DNA of 64,000 nucleotides from NCBI GenBank assembly GCA_000708525.1, contig JMRP01000001.1:310001-374000 (forward strand). Reading direction: 5' to 3'. Shown here one piece after another: positions 9,725-19,169 of the stretch. The position numbers and the translations under genes are program-made. This DNA is from Cyanobium sp. CACIAM 14. Its GTDB lineage: Bacteria > Cyanobacteriota > Cyanobacteriia > PCC-6307 > Cyanobiaceae. Position 1 is the first letter of the stretch, and the number at the start of each line of letters is the position of its first letter. The notes beneath the pieces were generated by a model that did no database searches, had not been told where the DNA came from, and saw nothing but the letters and a program-made list of their open reading frames with translations.

Positions 9725-10869
9725 GGCGCGGCGTTGAACGGCCTGATCGCAGAGCAGCGGACGCGCCGCCTCAACCGTCGCGACCAGGCAAAGGCGACCG
9801 CCGCACCGAACACGGGCAGGGGACCAGGAACGGGAGCTGCCACGGCCTCGGCGAACCGCTGTCCGAACAACGCATGGGCGGCCGTGGTGGGATGGAAATC
9901 GTCCCAGAAGAAGGAGATGTCCGGGTCGGCACAGACGGTCACCACGTCGTTCACTCGGCTCAGACAGGGCTGCTGGGTGCTCGAGAAGCCATAGGCCTGG
10001 GGATCATCGAGCACCGCATCGAACAGTGCTTCGGTGTCGAAGATATCGATGCTGATCGACTGTTGGGATTGTTGCAATCGGCCTTCGAGCTGGATCAGAC
10101 GCTGATCCAGCGCCTGATTGAAGACATCCGTGATGGCACTGAGCTGATCGCGCTGCACCGCCGGGGCATTCAGAAAGAGCGGAGTGCGGCTCAGATCCGG
10201 CATGTTGGGGACCAGAAACTGGGTCGCCCCGCTGGAGGCAAGGGTGCCGATGGTTTGCGCGATGTTGGTGATGCCATTGCCGATGAGGCTGCTGACATCA
10301 CCGACCGAGCCAGGGGCTCCGGTCACCGTTCCCGGAGTCATGAATCCCGTGTTGAACCAGTACAGCAGGTCATTTGGAAACAGCCACACCAGAAACAGGG
10401 AGCTGGCTGGATCGAAGACGGGCGCTTTTGAGCGGAACTGCGCGAGCTGCCAGGCCGCACCGAACTGCGCGTAGGCAGGACGGAAGGCCGGCAGGACTCC
10501 GGGACTGATCGTGTTGAAATTCTCCAGGCCGGTGGTCGAACCGTTGATGGCGTAGTTGGTTCCTCCCGCAAGGGAGGCCCCAGGACCAGGACTGCCGGGA
10601 TGAAAGGCTTGCCAGAGGTATTCAGGTGCCACGGGGCCGTTGCTGCTGCGCCCCACCCAATAGGGAGGCTGAGGAGGCCAAAACGGAGGATAGCCAGCCG
10701 GAAGGGGGTTCTTATGACCGTAGTCCTCGGTCAGGATCATGCTGTTTCCCGTATCCGTCAGGCTGTCTCCGAAGACGAACAACTTCTGGAGATTGGAAAT
10801 CTTCGCCTCTGCTCGGCCGCTCACGGCAGAGACAAGGATGACGACGAGCAGGAGCAGCTTGTTCTTCAC
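9700..10869 (-). CDS. secreted GDSL/SGNH esterase-like protein with PEP-CTERM-type tail
   Basis: 389-aa exported hydrolase, substrate unknown. A signal peptide ends around AVSGRAEA. The catalytic Ser lies in [12 protein letters not shown] (Ser36), the block II glycine region in [10 protein letters not shown], a block III-like FPND, and the Asp-His pair in [10 protein letters not shown]. Near residue 347 is [14 protein letters not shown] followed by an Arg-rich cluster, resembling exosortase-type sorting signals. The GTG start has no obvious ribosome site. Base composition is visibly less GC-rich than the flanking genes, suggesting an accessory or transferred gene. About 20 residues continue past the basic cluster into the ccsA 3' end, so the original stop may have been lost. 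Confidence 0.8.
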   Translation of the reverse strand: MKNKLLLLVVILVSAVSGRAEAKISNLQKLFVFGDSLTDTGNSMILTEDYGHKNPLPAGYPPFWPPQPPYWVGRSSNGPVAPEYLWQAFHPGSPGPGASLAGGTNYAINGSTTGLENFNTISPGVLPAFRPAYAQFGAAWQLAQFRSKAPVFDPASSLFLVWLFPNDLLYWFNTGFMTPGTVTGAPGSVGDVSSLIGNGITNIAQTIGTLASSGATQFLVPNMPDLSRTPLFLNAPAVQRDQLSAITDVFNQALDQRLIQLEGRLQQSQQSISIDIFDTEALFDAVLDDPQAYGFSSTQQPCLSRVNDVVTVCADPDISFFWDDFHPTTAAHALFGQRFAEAVAAPVPGPLPVFGAAVAFAWSRRLRRRVRCSAIRPFNAAPQLPRNQP

Positions 10870-11250
10870 AGCAACACCGTTCTGCTGGTTGAGTGACCAG
10901 CACGATCACCCATCGATGGGGAGATCTGAGGTAATGGTGATAACTCGAAAGAACACATCTCGCCACAAACGGTGACGAAGCTGAATGACAGACTCCGCTT
11001 TGCTGAAATGAGATGAATGATTAAGTATGGGCGGCTGAAGGATGTGGAGCATTGGCTTCCCATCGGCTGAAGTTCACCAGCCCATGTGACAGATACCTGG
11101 CCCCAGAGTGCCAGGCGGAGGTGGGGCACAGGAGAAGGCCGGTTCGCTGCTCTCGAAGCTCAGGTACGAAGAGCAGCGGCCAACGGATGGTCCGGTTCGG
11201 GGAGGCCGCGGAGGGGGTCGTCGCTGCCTGGGCTTAGGGGAGCGGGGGGC
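10870..11250. other. 381-bp gene-free stretch between esterase gene and rpe
   Basis: No convincing coding frame. The part at 10890-11040 is clearly AT-richer than the surroundings and should contain the promoter of the esterase gene, which is transcribed leftward. I see no tRNA, strong hairpin or repeat. The part near 11080-11250 is GC-rich and may hold the 3' untranslated region of rpe, which ends at 11251. Confidence 0.5.
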
Positions 11251-11934
11251 TCACACCAGAGCCGGTGCGGGGCGACGGCTGTTGCGGATGCCCGTGATCG
11301 CCTCGGCATAGTCGGCCTGACCGAACACGCCGGAGCCGCTGACGATGGCATTGGCGCCCGCCTCGATCACCTGCCAGGCATTGCCGGCCTTGATGCCGCC
11401 GTCCACCTCGATCCAGGGGTCGAGTCCCCGCTCGTCGCACAAGCGCCGCAGCTGACGGATCTTCTCCACCTGCGAGGGAATGAAGCTCTGACCGCCGAAG
11501 CCGGGGTTCACGCTCATGATCAGCACCAGATCACAGAGCTCCAGGCAGTACTCGAGGGTGTCGAGTGGAGTGCTGGGGTTGAGCACGGCACCGGCCATCT
11601 TTCCCAGGTCCTTGATCTGGGATAGGTTGCGGTGCAGATGGGGGCAGGCTTCCACCTGCACGCTGATGATGTCGGCACCGGCCTTGGCGAAGTCGGGGAC
11701 GTATTTCTCCGGCTCCACGATCATCAGGTGGACATCCAGCGGCTTGGTCGTCACCGGGCGGAGCGCTTCGACGATCAGGGGACCGATGGTGATGTTGGGC
11801 ACGAAGCGGCCGTCCATCACGTCCACGTGGATCCAGTCGGCTCCCGCCGCATCCACGGCGCGCACGTCGTCACCGAGGCGGGAGAAATCGGCGGAGAGGA
11901 TCGACGGGGAGATCACCAGAGACTTGGCGCTCAT
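11251..11934 (-). CDS. rpe: ribulose-phosphate 3-epimerase
   Basis: Interconverts ribulose 5-phosphate and xylulose 5-phosphate in the Calvin and pentose phosphate cycles. The 227-aa TIM barrel carries all family motifs: [13 protein letters not shown] at the N-terminus, the metal-binding [17 protein letters not shown], the phosphate loop [12 protein letters not shown], and EVDGGI near the end. It is divergent from glpX, another Calvin cycle gene, with a 191-bp shared upstream region that could co-regulate both. Confidence 0.96.
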   Translation of the reverse strand: MSAKSLVISPSILSADFSRLGDDVRAVDAAGADWIHVDVMDGRFVPNITIGPLIVEALRPVTTKPLDVHLMIVEPEKYVPDFAKAGADIISVQVEACPHLHRNLSQIKDLGKMAGAVLNPSTPLDTLEYCLELCDLVLIMSVNPGFGGQSFIPSQVEKIRQLRRLCDERGLDPWIEVDGGIKAGNAWQVIEAGANAIVSGSGVFGQADYAEAITGIRNSRRPAPALV

Positions 11935-12125
11935 GGACGGTCACCGCAGCGGAGAGTTCGGCGATTGTAAGGAGCGGTCCTCCGGGGCTTCCCTGGCGCG
12001 CTGATACGATGACGCCGCTTCGGATCCGAGAGGCCTTGCGGCGGCTCGCTCCTGCTGCCCCGCGCAGGTGGTCCGCCTGCGGCATGTCAGCCCCTCGCCG
12101 AGGTCCCTCTCTCTGCCGGAACTCC

Positions 12126-13130
12126 GTGGATCGCACTCTCATCCAGGAACTGCTCGAGGTCGTCGAGCAGGCCGCCATCGCATCTGCCAAGCTCACCGGC
12201 CTGGGTCTGAAGAACGAGGCCGACGAGGCCGCCGTTGAGGCGATGCGCCAGCGCATGGGCCAGATCGCCATGCAGGGCCGCATCGTGATCGGCGAAGGCG
12301 AGCGGGACGAGGCCCCGATGCTCTACATCGGCGAGGAGGTGGGCAGCGGCAGCGGTCCCGGCGTGGACTTCGCCGTCGACCCCTGTGAGGGCACCAACCT
12401 CTGCGCCAATGCCCAGGACGGCTCCATGGCGGTGCTGGCGGCCAGCAGCCGCGGCGGCCTCTTCAATGCCCCCGACTTCTACATGAACAAACTGGCGGCC
12501 CCACCGGCCGCCAAGGGCAAGGTGGACATCCGCAATTCCGCCACCGAGAACCTGCGGATCCTCTCGGAATGCCTGGAGGTGGCCATCGACCAGCTCGTGA
12601 TCGTCTGTATGGACCGGGCGCGGCACAAGAGCCTGATCGCCGAGATCCGCGCCACCGGCGCCCGGGTCAGGCCCATCAGCGATGGTGACGTGAGCGGCGC
12701 CATCGGCTGCGGCTTCGACGGCACCGGCACCCATGCCCTGATGGGCATCGGGGCCGCTCCCGAGGGGGTGATCTCCGCCGCTGCCATGCGCTGCCTAGGC
12801 GGCCACTTCCAGGGCCAGCTGGTCTACGATCCGGCCGTGGCCCAGACCAAGGAATGGGAGGGTCTCACCCGCGAGGGCAACCTGGCCCGCCTGAGCGAGA
12901 TGGGCATCACCGATCCCGACAAGGTCTACGAAGCCGAGGAACTCGCCAGCGGCGAGCACGTGGTCTTCGCCGCCAGCGGCATCACCGATGGCCTGCTGTT
13001 CAAGGGTGTGAAGTTCGAGCGTGACTGCACCCGCACCAGCAGCCTGATCATCTCCACCCTCGACAGCACGGCCCGGTTCATCGACACGGTGCACATCAAG
13101 CCGGGCGCCAAGCGCGTGGCCCTGCGCTGA
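12126..13130 (+). CDS. glpX: class II fructose-1,6-/sedoheptulose-1,7-bisphosphatase
   Basis: Bifunctional cyanobacterial GlpX-type phosphatase that drives RuBP regeneration. The 334-aa product matches the family size when started at GTG 12126 ([21 protein letters not shown]); the reading frame upstream to 12009 encodes Arg/Pro-rich sequence without homology. Metal and substrate motifs include [22 protein letters not shown], and [10 protein letters not shown] at the C-terminus. It lies 32 bp upstream of hemA in the same direction, so read-through is possible. Confidence 0.96.
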   Translation: MDRTLIQELLEVVEQAAIASAKLTGLGLKNEADEAAVEAMRQRMGQIAMQGRIVIGEGERDEAPMLYIGEEVGSGSGPGVDFAVDPCEGTNLCANAQDGSMAVLAASSRGGLFNAPDFYMNKLAAPPAAKGKVDIRNSATENLRILSECLEVAIDQLVIVCMDRARHKSLIAEIRATGARVRPISDGDVSGAIGCGFDGTGTHALMGIGAAPEGVISAAAMRCLGGHFQGQLVYDPAVAQTKEWEGLTREGNLARLSEMGITDPDKVYEAEELASGEHVVFAASGITDGLLFKGVKFERDCTRTSSLIISTLDSTARFIDTVHIKPGAKRVALR

Positions 13131-13162
13131 TCCCCTGGCCACGCCAACGAGGGCTGCCTGAC

Positions 13163-14473
13163 ATGCACATCGCCGTCGTCGGTCTCAGCCATCGCACGGC
13201 TCCGGTCGAGATCCGCGAGCGCCTGAGCATCCCCGAGCAGGTCATGGAGGACTCCCTCCAGCGGCTCCGCTCGGATGAGCAGGTGCTCGAGGCCTCGATC
13301 CTGAGCACCTGCAACCGGCTGGAGATCTACACCCTGCTGCGCCATCCCGAGAGGGGGATCGCCGCCATCGGCGACTTCCTCAGCCAGCAGTCGGGTCTGG
13401 CGGTGGAGGAGCTGCGCCCGCACCTCTTCACCTACCACCACGAAGAGGCGGTGGGGCATCTGCTGCGGGTGGCCGCCGGGCTCGACAGCCTGGTGCTGGG
13501 GGAGGGTCAGATCCTCTCCCAGGTGAAGAAGATGGTGCGCCTCGGACAGGAACACCGTTCCGTGGGTCCGATCCTCAACCGCCTGCTCAACCAGGCGGTG
13601 AGCACCGGCAAGCGGGTGCGCAGCGAAACCAACCTCGGCACCGGGGCGGTCTCGATCAGCTCGGCGGCGGTGGAGCTGGCCCAGCTCAAGGTGGGCCAGG
13701 CCCGCGGCCAGGACGAACTGGTGCCCCTCGATCAGGAGCAGGTGGCGGTGGTGGGGGCGGGCCGGATGGCCCGTCTGCTCCTGCAGCACCTCCAGGCCAA
13801 GGGCTGCCGCGGTGCCGTGCTCCTGAACCGCACCGTGACCCGGGCGGAGGCCCTGGCGGCCGACTTCCCCGAGCTGCCGGTCCAGTGCCGCCCTCTGGAG
13901 GATCTGGATCACTGCCTCAGCACCTGTTCGCTGGTGTTCACCAGCACCGGGGCGGAGGAGCCGATCATCACCGCCCAGCGGCTGGAGGGGCTGAACCGCC
14001 GTTCCAGCCTGATGCTCATCGACATCGGCGTGCCGCGCAACATCAGCGCCGACGCGGGCGATCTGCCGGGTGTCGAGAGTTTCGACGTGGACGACCTGCA
14101 GGAGGTGGTGGCCCGCAACCAGGAGGCCCGCCGGGAGATGGCCGCCGAGGCCGAGGGGCTGCTGGCCGAGGAGTCCCGTCTGTTCCTGGAGTGGTGGGAC
14201 GGGCTCGAGGCGGTGCCCCTGGTCAACCGTCTGCGCCTGCAACTGGAGGACATCCGGGAGCAGGAACTGCAGAAGGCCCTGAGCCGCATGGGCCCCGACC
14301 TCTCCGCCCGGGAGCGCAAGGTGGTGGAGGCCCTCAGCAAGGGGATCATCAACAAGGTGCTGCACACCCCGGTCACCCGGTTGCGGGCGCCCCAGCCCCG
14401 CCAGCAGCGGCTGGCGGCGATGCGCGTTCTCGAGGAGCTGTTCGAGCTTCACGACGATCCGGGGGAGGACTGA
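13163..14473 (+). CDS. hemA: glutamyl-tRNA reductase
   Basis: NADPH-dependent reductase giving glutamate-1-semialdehyde, the first committed step of tetrapyrrole (heme, chlorophyll, bilin, corrin) synthesis. The 436-aa protein has the catalytic cysteine in [10 protein letters not shown] (Cys50), the LGEGQIL substrate motif, and an NADPH-binding region beginning [12 protein letters not shown]. The C-terminal dimerisation helices follow (LQKALSRM onward). The N-terminus [19 protein letters not shown] is canonical. It follows glpX and precedes glgC by 169 bp. Confidence 0.96.
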   Translation: MHIAVVGLSHRTAPVEIRERLSIPEQVMEDSLQRLRSDEQVLEASILSTCNRLEIYTLLRHPERGIAAIGDFLSQQSGLAVEELRPHLFTYHHEEAVGHLLRVAAGLDSLVLGEGQILSQVKKMVRLGQEHRSVGPILNRLLNQAVSTGKRVRSETNLGTGAVSISSAAVELAQLKVGQARGQDELVPLDQEQVAVVGAGRMARLLLQHLQAKGCRGAVLLNRTVTRAEALAADFPELPVQCRPLEDLDHCLSTCSLVFTSTGAEEPIITAQRLEGLNRRSSLMLIDIGVPRNISADAGDLPGVESFDVDDLQEVVARNQEARREMAAEAEGLLAEESRLFLEWWDGLEAVPLVNRLRLQLEDIREQELQKALSRMGPDLSARERKVVEALSKGIINKVLHTPVTRLRAPQPRQQRLAAMRVLEELFELHDDPGED

Positions 14474-14642
14474 ACCTCCGCGTCGGGGAGCCTCGGACAC
14501 CCCGCCGGCGGATCCCCGCTCCAGCCGCTGCCCTCCCATCCCCATCACTGCAACGGAAGATGAACCGATCCGCCGCCGCCCAGCCGTCCGCTCCACCACG
14601 CTCCAGTACGGTCTGCCCAGCCAAGAACCGAGGTATGGACTC

Positions 14643-15938
14643 ATGAAACGCGTTCTGGCCATCATCCTGGGTGGCGGTGCGGGAACCCGCCTCTATCCCC
14701 TCACCAAGATGCGGGCCAAGCCCGCCGTTCCCCTGGCGGGCAAATACCGCCTGATCGACATTCCGATCAGCAACTGCATCAACTCGGAGATCAACAAGAT
14801 CTACGTGCTCACGCAGTTCAACAGCGCCTCGCTCAACCGTCACCTGACGATGACCTACAACCTCTCGGCCGGGTTCGGCCAGGGGTTCGTGGAGGTGCTC
14901 GCCGCCCAGCAGACCCCTGACAGCCCCAGCTGGTTCGAGGGCACGGCCGATGCGGTGCGCAAGTATCAGTGGCTCTTCCAGGAGTGGGATGTGGACCACG
15001 TCCTGATCCTCTCCGGCGACCAGCTCTACCGGATGGATTACAGCAAGTTCGTGAGGCATCACATCGAGAGCGGCGCCGATCTCTCGGTGGGGGCGCTGCC
15101 GGTGGATGCCGCCCAGGCGGAGGGTTTCGGCCTCATGCGCACCTCAGCCGAAGGTCGGATCCTGGAGTTCAGCGAAAAGCCCAAGGGGGCCGCCCTGGAG
15201 GCGATGCGGGTGAACACCGAATCCCTGGGACTGTCGGCGCAGGAGGCGGCCAGGCGGCCGTTCCTGGCCTCGATGGGGATCTACGTCTTCAACCGCCACA
15301 CCCTCTTCAGCCTGCTGGCCAGCCATCCGGAGGCCACCGATTTCGGCAAGGAGATCATCCCCACCTCTCTGGCCCAGGGCGACCATCTGCAGACGTTCAT
15401 CTTCGACGACTACTGGGAGGACATCGGCACCATCGGGGCGTTCTACGAGGCCAACCTGGCCCTCACCGACCAGCCCAATCCAGCCTTCTCCTTCTACGAC
15501 GAGAAGTTCCCCATCTACACCCGGCCCCGCTACCTGCCTCCGAGCAAGCTGCAGGATGCCCAGGTCACCCAGTCGATCATCGGGGAGGGCTCCCTGCTCA
15601 AGGCCTGCAGCATCCATCACTGCGTGCTGGGCGTCCGCAGCCGCGTCGAGGACGAGGTGGTGCTCCAGGACGCCCTGGTGATGGGGGCCGATTTCTTCGA
15701 ATCCTCCGAGGAACGGCTGGCCCTGAGGGAACGGGGCGGCACTCCCATCGGCGTGGGCCGGGGAACGACGGTGAAGCGGGCCATCCTCGACAAGAACGTG
15801 CGAATCGGCCGCGATGTCACGATCGTCAACAAGGACAGAGTGGAGGAGGCCGACCGGCCGGAGCTCAACTTCTACATCCGCAACGGCATCGTGGTGGTGG
15901 TGAAGAACGGCACCATCGCCGACGGCACGGTGATCTAG
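14643..15938 (+). CDS. glgC: glucose-1-phosphate adenylyltransferase
   Basis: ADP-glucose pyrophosphorylase, the regulated step of glycogen synthesis. The 431-aa enzyme has the N-terminal nucleotidyltransferase motif [15 protein letters not shown], followed by [16 protein letters not shown], the glucose-1-phosphate site region EFSEKPKG, and a left-handed beta-helix C-terminal domain containing the lysines used by 3-phosphoglycerate activation in cyanobacteria ([17 protein letters not shown]-like segment). A GAGG ribosome site at 14630-14633 lies 9 bases before the ATG, fixing the start. Confidence 0.96.
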   Translation: MKRVLAIILGGGAGTRLYPLTKMRAKPAVPLAGKYRLIDIPISNCINSEINKIYVLTQFNSASLNRHLTMTYNLSAGFGQGFVEVLAAQQTPDSPSWFEGTADAVRKYQWLFQEWDVDHVLILSGDQLYRMDYSKFVRHHIESGADLSVGALPVDAAQAEGFGLMRTSAEGRILEFSEKPKGAALEAMRVNTESLGLSAQEAARRPFLASMGIYVFNRHTLFSLLASHPEATDFGKEIIPTSLAQGDHLQTFIFDDYWEDIGTIGAFYEANLALTDQPNPAFSFYDEKFPIYTRPRYLPPSKLQDAQVTQSIIGEGSLLKACSIHHCVLGVRSRVEDEVVLQDALVMGADFFESSEERLALRERGGTPIGVGRGTTVKRAILDKNVRIGRDVTIVNKDRVEEADRPELNFYIRNGIVVVVKNGTIADGTVI

Positions 15939-15991
15939 GGCGGGAGGCAGGGGGACTGGGCCAGCAGTTGCTGACATCCCTCCGCAGGAGA

Positions 15992-16006
15992 CCGACGGCC
16001 CGTCGG
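15992..16006 (+). terminator. short inverted repeat after glgC (possible weak terminator)
   Basis: The arms CCGACGG and CCGTCGG are separated by one base, which in RNA would form about 5 bp with a 5-base loop. It lies 54 bases after the glgC stop and 45 before gnd. No T-run follows. Termination function is only a guess. Confidence 0.25.
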
Positions 16007-16050
16007 CCGCTGGCCACACTTCCAGGGTGATCCACCAGCACGAAGGCTCC

Positions 16051-17469
16051 ATGAGCAAGGCGCATTTCGGACTCATCGGCCTGGGCGTGATGGGTGAGAA
16101 CCTGGTCCTCAACGCCGAGAGGAACGGGTTCTCGAGCGTCGTCTACAACCGCACCTACGCCAAGACCGAGGAGTTCCTGGCCGGGCGCGGGGCCGGCAGG
16201 GACATCGTGGGGGCGGCCAGCCTCAGCGAGTTCGTGGCGGCGCTGGAACGCCCCCGCCGCATCCTGATGATGGTCAAGGCGGGGGACCCGGTGGACGCCA
16301 CCATCGCCAGCCTCGCGCCGCTGCTGGAGGAAGGGGACCTGCTGATCGACGGCGGCAATTCCCTGTACACCGACACCGAACGGCGGGTGGCGGAGCTGGA
16401 GAGCAAGAGCTTCGGCTACATCGGCATGGGCGTTTCCGGCGGCGCCAAAGGGGCTCTGGAGGGGCCGAGCATGATGCCCGGCGGCACCCGGTCGGCCTAC
16501 GACGCGATCGAGCCGCTGGTGCGGAAGATGGCGGCCCAGGTGGAGGACGGGCCCTGCGTGACCTACATCGGCCCCGGCGGCGCCGGCCACTTCGTCAAGA
16601 CCGTCCACAACGGCATCGAATACGGCATCGAGCAGGTGCTGGCGGAGGCGTACGACCTGATGAAGCGCATCGGCGGCATGGACGGCGACGCCATGGCCGA
16701 CGTGCTGGCGGGCTGGAACCGGACCGAGGAGCTCGCCTCCTTCCTGGTGGAGATCACCGAGGTGTGCCTGCGCACCAAGGATCCCGAGACCGGCGGCGAC
16801 CTGGTGGAGGTGATCGTGGACGCGGCCGGCCAGAAGGGCACGGGCCTGTGGACCGTGGAGAGCGCCCTGCAGATGGGGGTGCCGGTTCCCACCATCTATG
16901 CCGCTCTCAATGCCCGGGTGCTGAGTTCCCTGCGCAGCGAGCGGATGGCGGCCGAAGCGGTGCTGCATGGGCCGGCAGCCCACAGCTTCCCGCTGGGGGA
17001 GCCCGCCACTGGGATGGCGCCGCTCCGCGACGCCTGCATCCTCGCCTGCATCGCCAGCTACGGGCAGGGCATGGCCCTGTTGCAGGAGGCCTCCAGGTTG
17101 CACGACTACCACCTGGACATCGCCGCCATCAGCCAGATCTGGAAAGGCGGCTGCATCATCCGCGCGCGGCTGCTGCAGCGCATCCAGGACGCCTACGGCG
17201 CCGCTCCCTCCCTGGCCAACCTGATGCTGGATCCCTGGTTCGCCGCCCAGGTCAACCAGCGGCTGGATGGCCTGCGGCAGGTGGTGGCCGGGGCCGCTCT
17301 GGCGGGGATTCCCGTGCCCTGCCTGAGCAGCACCCTCGACTACATCGACAGCTACCGCACCGGTCGGCTTCCCCAGAATCTGGTGCAGGCCATGCGCGAC
17401 TGCTTCGGCTCCCATACTTATGAGCGCACCGATCGCCCCGGTGCGTTCCACACCGAATGGCTCTCTTGA
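16051..17469 (+). CDS. gnd: 6-phosphogluconate dehydrogenase (decarboxylating)
   Basis: Oxidative pentose phosphate enzyme producing ribulose 5-phosphate, CO2 and NADPH in the dark. From the ATG at 16051 the product is 472 aa, the usual length. It shows the Rossmann motif IGLGVMGENL, DGGNS, GVSGGAKGAL, the catalytic HNGIEYG and KGTGLWT, and the C-terminal RDCFGSHTYER. An in-frame GTG at 16027 would add eight residues and is less likely. Its last 13 bases overlap pgl, the gene for the preceding step of the same pathway. Confidence 0.97.
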   Translation: MSKAHFGLIGLGVMGENLVLNAERNGFSSVVYNRTYAKTEEFLAGRGAGRDIVGAASLSEFVAALERPRRILMMVKAGDPVDATIASLAPLLEEGDLLIDGGNSLYTDTERRVAELESKSFGYIGMGVSGGAKGALEGPSMMPGGTRSAYDAIEPLVRKMAAQVEDGPCVTYIGPGGAGHFVKTVHNGIEYGIEQVLAEAYDLMKRIGGMDGDAMADVLAGWNRTEELASFLVEITEVCLRTKDPETGGDLVEVIVDAAGQKGTGLWTVESALQMGVPVPTIYAALNARVLSSLRSERMAAEAVLHGPAAHSFPLGEPATGMAPLRDACILACIASYGQGMALLQEASRLHDYHLDIAAISQIWKGGCIIRARLLQRIQDAYGAAPSLANLMLDPWFAAQVNQRLDGLRQVVAGAALAGIPVPCLSSTLDYIDSYRTGRLPQNLVQAMRDCFGSHTYERTDRPGAFHTEWLS

Positions 17470-18197
17470 CGGACCCCGCCAGCCGCTACCACCTGACCGT
17501 CGCAGCCAACCCCGAGGAGCTGGCCCGTCAGGCGGCCGAGCAGATCGCCTACGGCATCGACCTGGCCCTGGCCGAGCGGGAGAGGGCCCAGATCGCCCTC
17601 GCCGGCGGCGAAACGCCGAAATCCGCCTATGCCGTGCTGGGCAGGGAGCATCTCCCCTGGGAGCGCGTCGACGTGCTGCTGGGCGATGAGCGCTGGGTGG
17701 CGGCCGACGATCCCTCCAGCAACGCCCGCATGCTGCGGGAAACCCTGCTCGCCCAGGGGCCGGCCAGCCGGGCCCGGTTCCATCCGGTGCCCACCGATCG
17801 CGCCACACCGGAGGCCAGCGCCGCCGCCTACGCCGCGGAACTCTCGGCCCTCTGTCCGGATCCCCTGCCCCGTTTCGACGTGCTGCTGCTCGGGCTCGGG
17901 GATGACGGCCACACCGCCTCCCTGTTTCCAGGCACCGCGGCCCCGGGGGTGAGCGACCGCACCGTCACCATCGGCGAAGGCAAGGGTCTGCCCCGCATCA
18001 CCCTCACCGCCCCGGTGCTCTCGGCTGCCCGCCGGGTCATCTTCCTGGTGAGTGGCGGCGGCAAACGCCAGGCCCTGGCCCGACTGCTCGATCCAGCCGA
18101 GCCCCCCGAGCGCACCCCGGCGCGGCTGGTGCGGCCCGCCGGCGAGGTGCTGATCCTGGCCGATGCCGCGGCGGCCGCCGATCTGGCCTCCGCCTGA
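17457..18197 (+). CDS. pgl: 6-phosphogluconolactonase
   Basis: Hydrolyses 6-phosphogluconolactone in the oxidative pentose phosphate pathway; forms an overlapping pair with gnd. The 246-aa protein has the DevB/NagB-like fold with motifs ALAGGETPKSAY, LLGDERWV, and LLGLGDDGHTASLFPG. The ATG at 17457 lies inside the gnd 3' end (13-nt overlap). The pair order gnd-pgl is as expected for picocyanobacteria. Confidence 0.95.
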   Translation: MALLTDPASRYHLTVAANPEELARQAAEQIAYGIDLALAERERAQIALAGGETPKSAYAVLGREHLPWERVDVLLGDERWVAADDPSSNARMLRETLLAQGPASRARFHPVPTDRATPEASAAAYAAELSALCPDPLPRFDVLLLGLGDDGHTASLFPGTAAPGVSDRTVTIGEGKGLPRITLTAPVLSAARRVIFLVSGGGKRQALARLLDPAEPPERTPARLVRPAGEVLILADAAAAADLASA

Positions 18198-18204
18198 GCC
18201 CGCC

Positions 18205-18759
18205 ATGCTGGTGGTGGGCGGCGACGGGTTCAGCGGCTGGCAAGCCCTCAACGACACGGTGATGGGGGGACGCAGCTCCGGCCGCTGCCTGGTGAGCAGC
18301 CGCGGGCTGCGGCTGGAGGCCGAGGTGGTGGAGGCAGGCGGCGGCTTCGTGAGCTGCCGCTCGCCGCTGTTCTCTCCGCCTCTGGATCTTTCCGGCCACA
18401 GCGCCTTCGAACTGGAGCTGCATGGCGATGGCCGCCACTACAAGCTGGCCGTGGCCTGCGCCGACGGGGTGGCCGGCCTCACCGAACTGATCCCGGGCGG
18501 CCTGCGCTGGGTGGCCAACTTCGCCACCGCCGCCGATGGGCCCTGCCGGGTGCGCCTTCCCTTCGATCGGTTGCGTCCGTCGATCCGGGCGAAGCCCATC
18601 ACCGGGCTGCCGCTCGGCCTGCCCCTGCGCTTCGATCCCAGCCGGATCACCCGTCTGCAGATCCTGCATTCGAAATTCGGCGACGATGGGGCGCCGAACC
18701 CCGGCTTCCGGGCCGGCCCCCTGACCCTGGAGGTGATGGCGATCCATGCCGTGGCCTGA
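18205..18759 (+). CDS. CIA30 (NDUFAF1-like) domain protein
   Basis: 184-aa beta-sandwich protein of the complex I intermediate-associated protein 30 family. Motifs include FSGWQALNDTVMGGRSSG at the N-terminus and a C-terminal strand pattern ending NPGFRAGPLTLEV. In eukaryotes NDUFAF1 assists complex I assembly; the cyanobacterial role is not established, though NDH-1 assembly is an attractive guess. The start at 18205 gives a sensible N-terminus, since the frame upstream (from 18163) lies inside pgl. It sits 7 bp after pgl and overlaps the next gene by 14 nt. Confidence 0.8.
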   Translation: MLVVGGDGFSGWQALNDTVMGGRSSGRCLVSSRGLRLEAEVVEAGGGFVSCRSPLFSPPLDLSGHSAFELELHGDGRHYKLAVACADGVAGLTELIPGGLRWVANFATAADGPCRVRLPFDRLRPSIRAKPITGLPLGLPLRFDPSRITRLQILHSKFGDDGAPNPGFRAGPLTLEVMAIHAVA

Positions 18760-19165
18760 AACGTCGCTCGGTAGCGCCAACACCGACCTCAGCCGGCTGG
18801 TGGCGGCGGCGGCCGACCTCTGCCGTCGGCCCCTCCGCCATGCGGTCGTGCCGTTGGAAGCGGACACTCAGGCACCTCCGGGCTCGGAAGCACTGGATCT
18901 GTGCCTGCGGCTGGAAGCGCGCACGGCCCAGGGTGAACGGCTGCCCCAGGAGGATCTGGACCTGGAGATCTATCGCAGCGGCGACGATGTCAGCCTGACC
19001 CTCAGCTGGTGCCACGGTGACGAACGGCCGCTGCTGTGGCATGGCAAGCATCCGGTCTGGATGGATGGCGCCACGGGGCTGCGCAGCAGCTGCCCGGCCG
19101 ACGGCCTGCCCCTGGAGGCCCTGGCGCGCCGCCTGAAGGCTCTGCTGCGGCCCGATCCTGACTGA
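18746..19165 (+). CDS. conserved hypothetical protein (139 aa)
   Basis: Soluble acidic protein with no motif I can name. It has an alternating polar/hydrophobic pattern (LDLEIYRSGDDVSLTLSWC, PLLWHGKHPVWMDG) suggesting a small beta-rich fold. It overlaps the CIA30 gene by 14 nt and ends 4 bp before the convergent CheB/CheR gene. Its position after gnd-pgl-CIA30 is one I associate with Synechococcus genomes, so it is probably a conserved picocyanobacterial gene. Function unknown. Confidence 0.7.
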   Translation: MPWPETSLGSANTDLSRLVAAAADLCRRPLRHAVVPLEADTQAPPGSEALDLCLRLEARTAQGERLPQEDLDLEIYRSGDDVSLTLSWCHGDERPLLWHGKHPVWMDGATGLRSSCPADGLPLEALARRLKALLRPDPD

Positions 19166-19169
19166 CTCC

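Noticed and set aside
15865-17808. 647-aa minus-strand frame opposite gnd and pgl
   Set aside because: Spans two real genes on the other strand and shows no domain.
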